The notes below the pieces were generated by a model. The model searched no databases. It saw only the letters and a program-made list of their open reading frames with translations, and was not told where the DNA came from. Position numbers and translations under genes: made by a program. DNA of 64,000 nt from Opitutia bacterium (lineage in GTDB: Bacteria; Verrucomicrobiota; Verrucomicrobiia; Opitutales; Opitutaceae): contig CANJIU010000042.1 of the NCBI GenBank assembly GCA_947474365.1, positions 1 through 64,000 on the forward strand, written 5' to 3'. Numbering within the stretch: position 1 is the stretch's first letter; every line of letters starts with the position of its first letter. This document shows positions 26,642 to 35,378 of this stretch, piece by piece.

Positions 26642-28300
26642 ATGCGAATCACACGTGTTTTGCTCCTCTTAGCGACCATCGGACTCGTTTCCGTTTTCGC
26701 CGCCGCTCCCCAACCCGCGATCTCCGCCGCGAGCCTGCTCGCCCGCACCAAGGTGCTCTCGTCCGACGAATTCGAGGGCCGCGGCCCCGGCACACCGGGC
26801 GAAGACAAGACGGTGAAGTATCTCGAGGCCGAATTCCGCCAGCTCGGCCTCAAGCCCGGCAATCCCAACGGCACGTATATCCAGGACGCACCGCTGGTCG
26901 GTATCAGGTCAAAACCCACCCTCACTTTCTCCGTCGACGGCAAATCCATGCCGCTGGTGCACATCAACGACTTTGTCGGCTTTTCGTCCCGCGTGACTCC
27001 GCACGTCGAGGGCAAGGACACCGATGTCGTGTTCGTCGGCTACGGCGTGGTAGCGCCGGAGTACGGCTGGGACGACTACAAGGGCGTCGACGTCCGCGGC
27101 AAGACGGTCGTGATGTTGATCAATGACCCACCGGTGCTGGGCGCGGACGGCCAGCTCGACCCGAAAATTTTTGGCGGCAAAGCCATGACCTATTATGGCC
27201 GCTGGACGTACAAGTATGAGATCGCCGCGCAAAAGGGCGCCGCCGCGTGCCTCATCGTGCACGAGACCATTCCCGCCGCCTATCCGTTCGGCGTGGTCGT
27301 CTCAAGCTGGACCCGGGAAAATTTCGAAATCAGCACGCCCGACAAAAACGCGGGGAACGTCGGGCTCTCCGGGTGGCTCACGCTGGAGGCAGCCACCAAG
27401 CTCTTCGCCGCCTGCGGCAAGGACTACGCGACGCTGAAAAAAGCCGCGGTCACCCGAGAATTTCGTCCCGTCCCGCTCAACGCCAAGGCGTCGTTCACCG
27501 TGGACAACACCCTGCGGGAGGTCGCCTCGCGCAACGTCGTCGCGCTGCTCCCCGGCACGGACGCGAAGCTGCGCAACGAGTATGTCATCTACACCGCGCA
27601 CTGGGACCACCTCGGGCGCGACCCCAAGTTGACGGGCGATCAGATTTTCAACGGCGCCGCCGACAACGCGGCGGGCGTCGCCGTGCTGCTCGAGCTCGCC
27701 CAGGCGATGAAGGCCCTTCCCGCCGCCCAGCAGCCGAAACGCAGCGTGCTGTTTCTCTCCGTGACGGCCGAGGAGCAGGGCCTGCTTGGCTCGCGTTACT
27801 ACGCTCGGAATCCCCTCTATCCGCTGACGCAGACCGTCGCCAACATCAACATGGATGGCGCCAACCAATTCGGCCGTACGAGCGACATGGAGGTCATTGG
27901 TTTTGGCGCGTCGACGATCGACGATGTCGGCCTCGCCGTCGCCAAGGAGCAGGGACGCGAGATGCGGCCCGACAGCCATCCTGAACGCGGCTCGTATTAC
28001 CGCAGCGATCACTTCGAATTCGCGAAGGTCGGCGTGCCCGCCTACTACACCAAGGCCGGCAAGAAATTCATCGGCCAGCCCGACGACTTCGCGGAAAGGA
28101 AAGTGAACGAGTACATCGCGAAGGACTACCACCAGGTGAGCGATGAGGTGAAGCCGGACTGGACGTTCGAGGGCGCCGCGCAGGACTCCGAGTTTCTCCT
28201 GCAGGTCGGTCTCCGCATCGCCAACGGCACCACGTGGCCGACCTGGAAGCCCGGCAATGAGTTCAAGGCGCGACGCGATGCGATGATGCCGAAGCGTTGA
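26642..28300 (+). CDS. Exported M28-family zinc peptidase with PA-type insert
   Basis: A 552-residue exopeptidase-like protein with an N-terminal signal peptide (L-L-L-L-A-T-I-G-L... A-A-A). Residues about 120-260 hold a protease-associated-like domain (V-F-V-G-Y-G-V-V-A-P-E-Y). The zinc-binding M28 domain follows, with ligands visible as T-A-H-W-D-H-L-G, N-G-A-A-D-N-A-A-G, T-A-E-E-Q-G-L-L-G, N-I-N-M-D-G-A-N and S-D-H-F-E-F. The aminopeptidases of this family release N-terminal residues from peptides in the periplasm. Sitting between peptide-binding proteins, it could trim peptides before or after capture. Confidence 0.93.
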   Translation: MRITRVLLLLATIGLVSVFAAAPQPAISAASLLARTKVLSSDEFEGRGPGTPGEDKTVKYLEAEFRQLGLKPGNPNGTYIQDAPLVGIRSKPTLTFSVDGKSMPLVHINDFVGFSSRVTPHVEGKDTDVVFVGYGVVAPEYGWDDYKGVDVRGKTVVMLINDPPVLGADGQLDPKIFGGKAMTYYGRWTYKYEIAAQKGAAACLIVHETIPAAYPFGVVVSSWTRENFEISTPDKNAGNVGLSGWLTLEAATKLFAACGKDYATLKKAAVTREFRPVPLNAKASFTVDNTLREVASRNVVALLPGTDAKLRNEYVIYTAHWDHLGRDPKLTGDQIFNGAADNAAGVAVLLELAQAMKALPAAQQPKRSVLFLSVTAEEQGLLGSRYYARNPLYPLTQTVANINMDGANQFGRTSDMEVIGFGASTIDDVGLAVAKEQGREMRPDSHPERGSYYRSDHFEFAKVGVPAYYTKAGKKFIGQPDDFAERKVNEYIAKDYHQVSDEVKPDWTFEGAAQDSEFLLQVGLRIANGTTWPTWKPGNEFKARRDAMMPKR

Positions 28301-28322
28301 CGGCAGTCGTCCCATCCGTCCC

Positions 28323-29945
28323 ATGCTCCGCCCACTCTCGCTGCTCGCCGGCGTTTTCGCTTTGCTCCTGAGCGGCTCCGGCTGCTCCAAAAGCCAGGCA
28401 CCCGGCGCGCCGACTGACGGGAGCCGCGCCAAGAAAATTCTCAATGTCGGCAACGGCGCAGAGCCGCAGGACATCGACCCGCAAACCGTCGCGGGTTCGC
28501 CCGAACATCACCTGCTCAACACGTTTTTCGAGGGACTCGTCTCCGAGGATCCCAAGCTGAACACCGTGCCGGGCGTCGCGGAATCGTGGGACATCTCCCC
28601 CGACGGACTCGTCTACACGTTTCATCTGCGCGCCAACGCCAAATGGTCGAACGGCGATCCCCTGACTGCCGACGATTTTGTCCAGAGCTATCGGCGCATG
28701 CTGACGCCGACCATCGGCGCGCTTTACAGCTACATGCTGTGGCACGTGGTTGGGGCGGAGGACTATTTCAAGCAGAAGATTTCCGACTTCTCCCAGACCG
28801 GCTTCAAGGCCGTCGATGCCCACACGCTCCAACTCACACTCCGGCAGCCGACCCCGTTTCTGCTCCATACCCTCAGCTTTTATCCGTGGTTTCCCGTGCA
28901 CATTCCGACGGTGAAGAAATTTGGCGGGCTCGATCGAAAATCCACGGCGTGGACCCGCCCGGAAAATTTCGTCGGCAACGGCGCCTACGTTCCCCGGGAA
29001 TGGCGGCCGAACCAGAAAATCATCGCCGCCCGATCTCCCACCTATTGGGACCGCGAGAACGTTAAGATCGACGAGATTCACTTCCATCCGGTCGAACTCG
29101 CCGACACCGAGGAGCGCATGTTCCGCACCGGCCAACTCGACATCACCTACGAGGTGCCGCTGACGAAGGTTGCCGTGTATCAGCGCGAGCATCCCGACTC
29201 GATCCGCATCGATCCCTACAGCGGGATCTATTTCTACCGTTTCAACCTGCAGAAAAAACCCTTCGACGACGTGCGGGTGCGACGCGCCCTCGCCCTGTCG
29301 ATTGATCGCGAGAGCCTGGTGCAAAACGTGACACGCGGTGGGGAAAAGCCCGCCTACCAACTCGTGCCGCCCGATTTGATCGGCTACAACAGCCGCCACC
29401 CGTTCAAGGCGGACATCGCGGAAGCCAAGCGGTTGCTCGCGGCGGCCGGCTACCCCGACGGCAAGGGCTTCCCCAAGGTCGAACTTCTCTACAATACGCT
29501 GGAAAAGCACCGCGTGATCGCCGAGGCGCTGCAACAAATGTGGCGGCGCAACCTGGGCATCGAAATCACGCTCTTCAACCAGGAGTGGAAGGTCTACCAG
29601 GACGCGATGAACTCGGGGAACTACCAGTTCCTGCGCGGCGGATGGATCGCCGACTACATCGACCCACACGTCTATTTTGATCTCTGGGAAACCAACGGGG
29701 GCAACAACCACACCCACTGGGGCGACCCCGAGTACGACCGGCTGTTGCGCTCGGTGCTCAACGCCCGGACCACCGAGGAGCGCTTCGAAATCTACCAGCA
29801 GATGGAAAGGATCTTCCTCGAGGCGATGCCCGTCATGCCGATCTATTTTTATACCTACGCGCGGCTGGTCAGCCCGAAGGTCAAGGGCTTCGTCACGACC
29901 CCGCTCGACAATTTCCGCTGGAAATACGCCGACCTCGGGCCGTGA
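28323..29945 (+). CDS. Oligopeptide-binding lipoprotein 4 (OppA-like)
   Basis: A 540-residue family-5 binding lipoprotein (lipobox S-G-S-G-C), closest in motif detail to the first copy: both have G-N-N-H-T-x-W-G-x-P-E-Y-D near the C-terminus. Other hallmarks are N-G-A-E-P-Q-D-I-D-P-Q, Y-T-F-H-L-R-A-N-A-K-W-S-N-G-D-P-L, V-G-N-G-A-Y-V-P-R-E-W and R-R-A-L-A-L-S-I-D-R. It starts 22 bases after the peptidase stop, so peptidase and binding protein are probably co-transcribed. Confidence 0.94.
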   Translation: MLRPLSLLAGVFALLLSGSGCSKSQAPGAPTDGSRAKKILNVGNGAEPQDIDPQTVAGSPEHHLLNTFFEGLVSEDPKLNTVPGVAESWDISPDGLVYTFHLRANAKWSNGDPLTADDFVQSYRRMLTPTIGALYSYMLWHVVGAEDYFKQKISDFSQTGFKAVDAHTLQLTLRQPTPFLLHTLSFYPWFPVHIPTVKKFGGLDRKSTAWTRPENFVGNGAYVPREWRPNQKIIAARSPTYWDRENVKIDEIHFHPVELADTEERMFRTGQLDITYEVPLTKVAVYQREHPDSIRIDPYSGIYFYRFNLQKKPFDDVRVRRALALSIDRESLVQNVTRGGEKPAYQLVPPDLIGYNSRHPFKADIAEAKRLLAAAGYPDGKGFPKVELLYNTLEKHRVIAEALQQMWRRNLGIEITLFNQEWKVYQDAMNSGNYQFLRGGWIADYIDPHVYFDLWETNGGNNHTHWGDPEYDRLLRSVLNARTTEERFEIYQQMERIFLEAMPVMPIYFYTYARLVSPKVKGFVTTPLDNFRWKYADLGP

Positions 29946-30331
29946 TTTCGGCCGGCTCGGGCCGAGTCTTGCTGCGGACCTTCGCGCGAGTGGATTTCTC
30001 CTCTCAGCGCGCCACCACGAGGATCGTGAACGAATCAGGCACCATCTGACCGCGGGCCGCTTTCGTTTTTTTGCCATCGGACGACGCAGGCTGGATCGAC
30101 GGCGCTGTCGTCTCGGCGGCGATGGAGCCGATGAGTCTGATTCCAACCAGCAGGAGGCAGGCGTGCCTGGTGGAGGGTCAGACGGCCCGGCTCGCACTTC
30201 GGTTCGCCCATTTCCGTTCGCATCGCTCGCCTCTACCGCCGGCGGCCAACTCCGATTCCCGTTGCGCTTCGGCAGGGAAGAGATTGCGTCGGCCTGTTCG
30301 CCGCTGGCACCCACCCACCGCGATCAAAGAC
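29946..30331. other. Intergenic region with weak hairpin and a start-less minus-strand frame
   Basis: A 386-base gap between the fourth binding protein and the sigma factor. Just after the upstream stop, tcggcc/ggccga (29948-29953 and 29960-29965) forms a short hairpin without a T-run. On the minus strand 30177 to 30004 is an open frame of 57 codons. It reads like an export signal (L-L-L-V-G-I-R-L-I-G-S-I-A-A) followed by a short Lys-rich tail, but has no ATG, GTG or TTG before the hydrophobic part. It may be a gene remnant. The sigma factor promoter should lie in the right half; I cannot place it. Confidence 0.4.
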
Positions 30332-30895
30332 ATGCGAGAAGTCACCCTCATCTTGCAGCAAATGGAGCGCGGCGACCCTCATGCGGCCGAGACGCTGTTC
30401 CCGCTGCTCTACGACGAACTGCGCAAACTCGCCACCGCCAAGATGGCCCGCGAGCCCGACGGCCAGACCCTTCAGCCCACCGCCCTCGTCCATGAGGCGT
30501 GGCTCCGGCTGGGCGGCGAGCAGCAACCGAGCTGGCAGAACCGCGCCCATTTTTTTGGCGCTGCCGCCGAGGCCATGCGTCGCATCCTCATCGATCGCGC
30601 CCGCCAGCACCGGGCCCAGCGTCACGGCGGGGACCTGAAGCGCGTCAACATCGACGATCTGGAACTGGCCGGGGTGACCGAGGACGACGATGTGCTGCTC
30701 GCGATCCACGAAGCCCTGGACAAACTCGCCCTCCACGACAGCCGCAAGGCTGAGTTGGTGAAGCTCCATTATTTCGCCGATCTCACCCTGGATCAGGTCG
30801 CAGAAGTGATGGGAATCTCCTCGCGCACGGTGAAACGCGACTGGGCCTATGCACGCGCGTGGCTCTTCAACGAAATCAAGCGCCTCCGGACCTGA
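30332..30895 (+). CDS. ECF-type RNA polymerase sigma factor (TIGR02999-like)
   Basis: A 187-residue sigma-70-family protein lacking regions 1 and 3. Region 2 (M-E-R-G-D-P-H-A-A-E... L-Y-D-E-L-R-K-L-A) is followed by the Q-P-T-A-L-V-H-E-A-W-L-R-L signature of the ECF group common in Planctomycetes, Verrucomicrobia and Acidobacteria. Region 4 helix-turn-helix follows with L-H-Y-F-A-D-L-T-L-D-Q-V-A-E-V-M-G-I-S-S-R-T-V. The ATG at 30332 places region 2 at the very start. The large Ser/Thr kinase begins 113 bases downstream; this sigma-kinase pairing is typical of the group, and the kinase may control sigma activity. Confidence 0.93.
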   Translation: MREVTLILQQMERGDPHAAETLFPLLYDELRKLATAKMAREPDGQTLQPTALVHEAWLRLGGEQQPSWQNRAHFFGAAAEAMRRILIDRARQHRAQRHGGDLKRVNIDDLELAGVTEDDDVLLAIHEALDKLALHDSRKAELVKLHYFADLTLDQVAEVMGISSRTVKRDWAYARAWLFNEIKRLRT

Positions 30896-31008
30896 ATGGC
30901 ATCAACCTATCGCCAACGGCGCCGCGTGCCCGCCGCGCCGGGAAAAGACTGTTGCCAAGAATTTTTCGTTATCGTGTCACTTTCCCCGCCCGACTCCCGC
31001 ATTGAGGG

Positions 31009-34000
31009 ATGAGTTCGACTGCAACCAATCACTCTCCTCCGATGACCCGAGATGAAGAAATTTTTGCCGAAGCGCTGGAAATGACCGCCAGCGAGCGCCC
31101 GGCGTTCCTTGATCAGGCTTGCGCGGGTGACACCGCCCTCCGCTCGCGCGTCGCGGCCCTCCTCTATGCCAACGATGAGGCCACGAAGTTCATGGCTGCC
31201 GCACCGGCCCGAAATCTTTCCCGCAAACTGAAAAAGCTCTCCCCGCCGGATCAGACCCCGGGCGAACGCATCGGACGCTACCGGTTGCTCGAAAAGATCG
31301 GCGAGGGCGGCTGCGGCATCGTCTACCTCGCGGAGCAGGAGGAACCCGTCCGCCGGCGCGTGGCCCTGAAGGTGATCAAGCTCGGCATGGACACCAAGGA
31401 GGTCATCGCGCGCTTTCAGGCGGAGCGGCAGGCACTGGCGATGATGGACCATCCCCACATCGCCAAGGTGCTCGACGCCGGCGCGACCGACGCCGGCCGC
31501 CCGTACTTTGTGATGGAATACGTGGCCGGCACGCGGATCACGACGTTCTGTGATGAGCAAAACCTCTCCACGACGGAACGGCTCAAACTCTTCACCCAGG
31601 TATGCCAGGCGATTCAACACGCCCATCAAAAAGGAATTATCCATCGCGACATCAAGCCGTCGAACATCCTCGTCGCGACGCTCGACGGCCCCGGCGGCGC
31701 GGTCTGCCCCAAGGTGATCGACTTCGGCATCGCCAAGGCGACGCAGGGCAAGCTGAGCGAGGAGACGGTCCTCACCGCCTTCGCCCAGTTCATCGGCACC
31801 CCCGCCTACATGAGCCCGGAGCAGGCGGAGCTGAGCGGCCTCGACATCGACACCCGCAGCGACATCTACAGCCTGGGCGTGCTGCTCTACGAATTGATCG
31901 CGGGCCTGCCACCCTTCGATCCCCACCTGATCGTCAAGGCCGGCATCGACGAAATCCGCCGCCAGATTCGCGAGGTGGAACCGCCCCGGCCGTCGACCCG
32001 GATTTCGACCCTGACCGACGAGGACCGCACCACCATCGCCCGACGCCGCGGCACCGATGCGATCAAGCTCACCACCTTGCTCAAGGGTGACCTCGACTGG
32101 ATCGTGATGCGTTGCCTCGAAAAGGACCGCGCGCGGCGCTATGAAACCGCCAACGGCCTGGCGCTCGACATTCAGCGCTTCCTCGACAACGAGCCGGTGA
32201 CGGCGTCGCCGCCCAGCGCGGTATACCGTTTCCGGAAACTCGTCTGGCGGCACAAGGTCGGTTTCGCCGCCGGCGCCATCATCACATTTGTACTCCTCGG
32301 CGGCACGGTCGTGAGCACGTGGCAGGCGATCCGCGCCACTCATGCGGAAAAACTCGCCGCCGCCCGCCTGCTTTCCGAACTGGAGGCCCGCGGCGAAGCC
32401 CAGACCCAGCAAAAACTCGCGGTCGATCGCCTGCAGTCCGCCCTCGTCGCCCAGGCCGATGCCGAGAAACAACGCCAACTCGCCGAATCGCGGCTGCACT
32501 CCGAAACCGCGGCACGCTCGGAATCCGAACGCCAAAAGGCAATCGCCGAGGAGCAGCGCCGCCTCGCCGAGGCGACTGAGAAACTGGCCCAGGCGGAGGC
32601 CGCCGTGAGCCTCGCCGTCAGCGAGTTTCTGCAAAACGACCTGCTGCGGCAGGCTGACTCCCGCGTGCAGGCGGCCACGAAAGCCGCCCCCAATCCCAAC
32701 CTCACCGTCCGTGAGGCCCTCGACCGCGCCGCCGCCCGCGTGCAGGAACGGTTCCGCGACCAGCCTTACATCGAGGCCGGCGTGCGCGACGCGATCGGCA
32801 AGACCTACCTCGGCCTCGGCGAAATCGAAAAATCGCTGCCGCACTTCGAGCGGGTGGTCGAGCTGCGAAAAGCCGCCCTCGGAGCCGAACACCCCACGAC
32901 CACGGCGTCCGTTCACATGCTCGCCGACACTTGCCGTCTTCAGGGTCGCTTGATCGAGGCCGCCGCCCTCAACGCCGCCAACGTCGAGATTCGCCGCCGC
33001 ACCCTTTCCGCGGAACACCATGACACGCTGGCATCGATGAACAATCTCGCCATCGTCTACAGCGCCCAAGGCCGGCTTGACGAGGCGGCGGCGCTGAACA
33101 CCGAGATCCTCGCCATCCGCCGTCGGACTCAGGGCAACGACCACGCCGAGACACTGACCACCATCGTCAACCTCGCCGTTGTTTCTTACAAACGCGGCCA
33201 TCTGGATGAGGCGTTGAAGCTCGGTCTGGAAGCCCTCGAGACGCAGGAGCGTGTGCTCGGCGACGGTCACCCCGACACCGTTAATCTCCTGCGCAATCTC
33301 GCCCATGTCTACCTCGCCAAATCCGAGGCCGACGAGGCCGCGAGCTGCCTGACCAAGGCAATCGGGATCCGCACGCGGGTGCTCGGAGCAGAACACCCCG
33401 ATACGCTGGCCCTCCTCAACGACCTCGCCGCGGTCCGCCAGGTGCAGGGCCGCCTCGACGAAGCGCAGGACCTGCTCAAGCAGACGATCTCCACCAGCAC
33501 CCGCGTGCTCGGCGCCGACCATCCAGACACGCTGCTTGCTCAGGCCAGCCTCAGCCACGTCCACTGGCTCCGAGGCGAACGCGACGAAGCGACCGTCCTG
33601 CTGGCCCAAACGTGCGAGTCACAAAAACGCGTCCTCGGTCCGGAACACACCATCACCCTCGCGTTCATGAACCGGCTCGCGAACGTCTATCGCGCCCAGG
33701 ATCGTCTCGCCGATGCGGCCCCGCTTTACGAAGAAACCTACCAGACCCGACTGCGTGTCCTCGGCCGGCATCACCGCGACACCTACAACTCCGCCCGCGA
33801 ACTCGGCTCCGTCCGCATCAGCCAGGGAAAATTTCGTGATGCCGAGGAGCTGTTGCTGAAGGGTTGCTACCACGACCTTGAAGCCGGAACCGTGAATGGC
33901 TTCACCGAACGGTCACGCAGCGCCGAGCTCGAGGCGATTGCCCTGCTCATGGAGGAGCTCTACACATACGACGGCGACGAGGAACAGATCTTCATCTGGC

Positions 34001-35010
34001 GTCAGCGCCGCCAAATGTACGGTCGCGCCTTTATGGTGACTCCGGACATGCCGGCCGGCCTCGCCTTTGGTTCACCGTTCGGAGGCGGCTTCGGCGGCGG
34101 GAATCGGGATTCTGGTTTTGTGTCGGGACAAACGTCCGGAATCACGAACCTGGGGCGCACCGGTACGGCGGGAGCCACTTATCCCTACGGCGATCGCTAC
34201 AACACGATCACGAACAACACGACCAGAACGCCCACCACGACGAGCACTCGCAGCACATCCACCACTCCCGTCACTTCCGTGACTCCCACCACGCCGGTGA
34301 CAACGACCACTCCTGTCACCCGCAAGCGGGACCCGGATGCAACCCGACGCACCTATACGGAGGAAGAACGCGCCGCGTGGCTGGCTGCGAAGTCCGCCAA
34401 ATCTCCCAACGGTTCCACCACCGGGTCCACCTCCACTCCCGCCACCACCGGTACGACTGGGCCAACGGGACCGACCACCCCCTCCGAGGATCCTTCGGGA
34501 CGTCGTTCGCGCGGCGGCGAATCGGGTTCCTGGGTTTCCCGCCTCTTCTCAGGAACGTCTTCCTCTTCGGACGGAGCCGCCGCGAGTTCCTCCTCATCAC
34601 GCAGCACGACGTCACCGACCTCGTCATCGGCCTCAAACGCCGCTTCGGGCGCAACCGCGCGTTCGACTGCCGGTGACTCCGGCTCGTCGTCCGGCCGCTC
34701 CGGTAATTGGTCCGGCGGCGCGAATTCCAATTCAGGTTCGACGGCACGTTCGACCTCGGGTGACTCGGGTTCCTCGTCCGGTCGCTCGAGTACGTGGTCC
34801 GGCAGCTCGGGTTCCTCGTCCGGTGGAAGTACACGGTCATCATCTGGCGACTCGGGTTCTTCCTCGACGCGCTCGAGTTATTCGTCGGGCGGATCGAGTT
34901 CGTCCGCGGGCAGCTCAAGTTCATCGTCGAGCAGTTCAAGTTCCTCCTCCAGTCACACGAGTTCCCCGTCCAGCGGAACCACCGCGACCCGGTCGTCGGC
35001 GCAGCCGTAA
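31009..35010 (+). CDS. Transmembrane Ser/Thr protein kinase with TPR repeats and Ser/Thr-rich tail
   Basis: A 1333-residue Hanks-type kinase. The kinase domain spans about 90-370: G-E-G-G-C-G glycine loop, Lys121 in A-L-K-V-I-K, H-R-D-I-K-P-S-N (Asp214), D-F-G (238-240) and T-P-A-Y-M-S-P-E. One membrane segment follows near 418-436. An Ala/Glu/Gln coiled coil runs to about 545. Kinesin-light-chain-like TPRs of 42 residues occupy about 590-960. From about 1075 to the end is Ser/Thr/Gly-rich low complexity. The kinase domain should be cytosolic and the TPRs outside or periplasmic. The ATG at 31009 directly follows a purine run; an ATG at 31042 begins the conserved part. A 900-codon antisense frame here is a codon-bias artefact. 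Confidence 0.94.
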   Translation: MSSTATNHSPPMTRDEEIFAEALEMTASERPAFLDQACAGDTALRSRVAALLYANDEATKFMAAAPARNLSRKLKKLSPPDQTPGERIGRYRLLEKIGEGGCGIVYLAEQEEPVRRRVALKVIKLGMDTKEVIARFQAERQALAMMDHPHIAKVLDAGATDAGRPYFVMEYVAGTRITTFCDEQNLSTTERLKLFTQVCQAIQHAHQKGIIHRDIKPSNILVATLDGPGGAVCPKVIDFGIAKATQGKLSEETVLTAFAQFIGTPAYMSPEQAELSGLDIDTRSDIYSLGVLLYELIAGLPPFDPHLIVKAGIDEIRRQIREVEPPRPSTRISTLTDEDRTTIARRRGTDAIKLTTLLKGDLDWIVMRCLEKDRARRYETANGLALDIQRFLDNEPVTASPPSAVYRFRKLVWRHKVGFAAGAIITFVLLGGTVVSTWQAIRATHAEKLAAARLLSELEARGEAQTQQKLAVDRLQSALVAQADAEKQRQLAESRLHSETAARSESERQKAIAEEQRRLAEATEKLAQAEAAVSLAVSEFLQNDLLRQADSRVQAATKAAPNPNLTVREALDRAAARVQERFRDQPYIEAGVRDAIGKTYLGLGEIEKSLPHFERVVELRKAALGAEHPTTTASVHMLADTCRLQGRLIEAAALNAANVEIRRRTLSAEHHDTLASMNNLAIVYSAQGRLDEAAALNTEILAIRRRTQGNDHAETLTTIVNLAVVSYKRGHLDEALKLGLEALETQERVLGDGHPDTVNLLRNLAHVYLAKSEADEAASCLTKAIGIRTRVLGAEHPDTLALLNDLAAVRQVQGRLDEAQDLLKQTISTSTRVLGADHPDTLLAQASLSHVHWLRGERDEATVLLAQTCESQKRVLGPEHTITLAFMNRLANVYRAQDRLADAAPLYEETYQTRLRVLGRHHRDTYNSARELGSVRISQGKFRDAEELLLKGCYHDLEAGTVNGFTERSRSAELEAIALLMEELYTYDGDEEQIFIWRQRRQMYGRAFMVTPDMPAGLAFGSPFGGGFGGGNRDSGFVSGQTSGITNLGRTGTAGATYPYGDRYNTITNNTTRTPTTTSTRSTSTTPVTSVTPTTPVTTTTPVTRKRDPDATRRTYTEEERAAWLAAKSAKSPNGSTTGSTSTPATTGTTGPTGPTTPSEDPSGRRSRGGESGSWVSRLFSGTSSSSDGAAASSSSSRSTTSPTSSSASNAASGATARSTAGDSGSSSGRSGNWSGGANSNSGSTARSTSGDSGSSSGRSSTWSGSSGSSSGGSTRSSSGDSGSSSTRSSYSSGGSSSSAGSSSSSSSSSSSSSSHTSSPSSGTTATRSSAQP
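34230..35007 (+). repeat. Degenerate Ser/Thr-rich coding repeats in the kinase tail
   Basis: About 260 codons of low complexity. The first part is Thr/Pro (T-T-T-P-V-T repeats). From about 34620 a degenerate unit of the form R-S-T-x-G-D-S-G-S-S-S-G-R-S recurs four times. It ends in a run of fourteen Ser codons near 34910-34960. Synonymous codons are mixed within the Ser run, which argues for protein-level selection rather than simple DNA slippage. Extended, disordered, possibly phosphorylated or glycosylated. Confidence 0.75.
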
Positions 35011-35102
35011 ACCGGCATCACCCCGTCCGCAGGATCGGGACGTCTCTCCGCAGGCGTCCGCCTCCGCCGCACCGCGTTCGGCTCACGGTCGACTGACGCC
35101 AT

Positions 35103-35129
35103 CGGCCTGTTTTCCACACGAACAGGCCG
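35103..35129. terminator. Candidate bidirectional terminator between convergent genes
   Basis: cggcctgtt / aacaggccg is a 9-bp perfect stem with a 9-base loop, lying between the kinase stop (35010) and the convergent zinc-ribbon gene (ends 35142). The T-runs are short, so termination strength is doubtful. Confidence 0.45.
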
Positions 35130-35141
35130 TGTAAAACCCGT

Positions 35142-35378
35142 TCACCCGATCTCGTCGTACTTAATCTCCTCGCTCCAGGTATGTCCGCATTTCCGGCACA
35201 TCCTTGCAGCCTTGTATCTGCCATCGGGGATTAACCATCCACGAACACCCTTGGGGCCGGTCATGCTCTTACATTTCGGGCAGCGCTGGAACCACTTCAC
35301 CAGCAGCACCAGCGCGGCGAGGCTGAGCAGGATCAGAAGCATTCCGAGAATCCAAGTCATCGAATTGTAGAAAACCAT
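35142..35378 (-). CDS. Small membrane protein with zinc ribbon
   Basis: A 78-residue product. Residues about 7-28 form one hydrophobic helix (M-T-W-I-L-G-M-L-L-I-L-L-S-L-A). After it come two CxxC knuckles, C-P-K-C and C-R-K-C, separated by 25 residues with Gly/Pro, the layout of a zinc ribbon, and an acidic end. The two CxxC pairs argue that this small gene is real. Start at 35378; an internal ATG at 35360 would begin exactly at the helix. Function unknown; it converges on the kinase gene. Confidence 0.7.
   Translation of the reverse strand: MVFYNSMTWILGMLLILLSLAALVLLVKWFQRCPKCKSMTGPKGVRGWLIPDGRYKAARMCRKCGHTWSEEIKYDEIG

Noticed and set aside
28263..30314. 683-codon minus-strand frame over the fourth binding protein
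   Set aside because: Antisense shadow of a well-supported binding-protein gene.
30972..30990. gtgtcactttc before the kinase gene, resembling an arm of the palindrome at 41443
   Set aside because: The core differs (gtgtcac versus gtgacac) and only one half is present.
30907..33609. 900-codon minus-strand open frame
   Set aside because: It is antisense to the kinase gene; its Gly/Val/Arg-rich composition mirrors the GC-rich codons and TPR repeats of the sense strand. No independent domain is visible.
34910..34960. Ser codon run as a slippage microsatellite
   Set aside because: Different Ser codons (tcg, tca, agc, agt, tcc) alternate, so it is not a simple DNA repeat.
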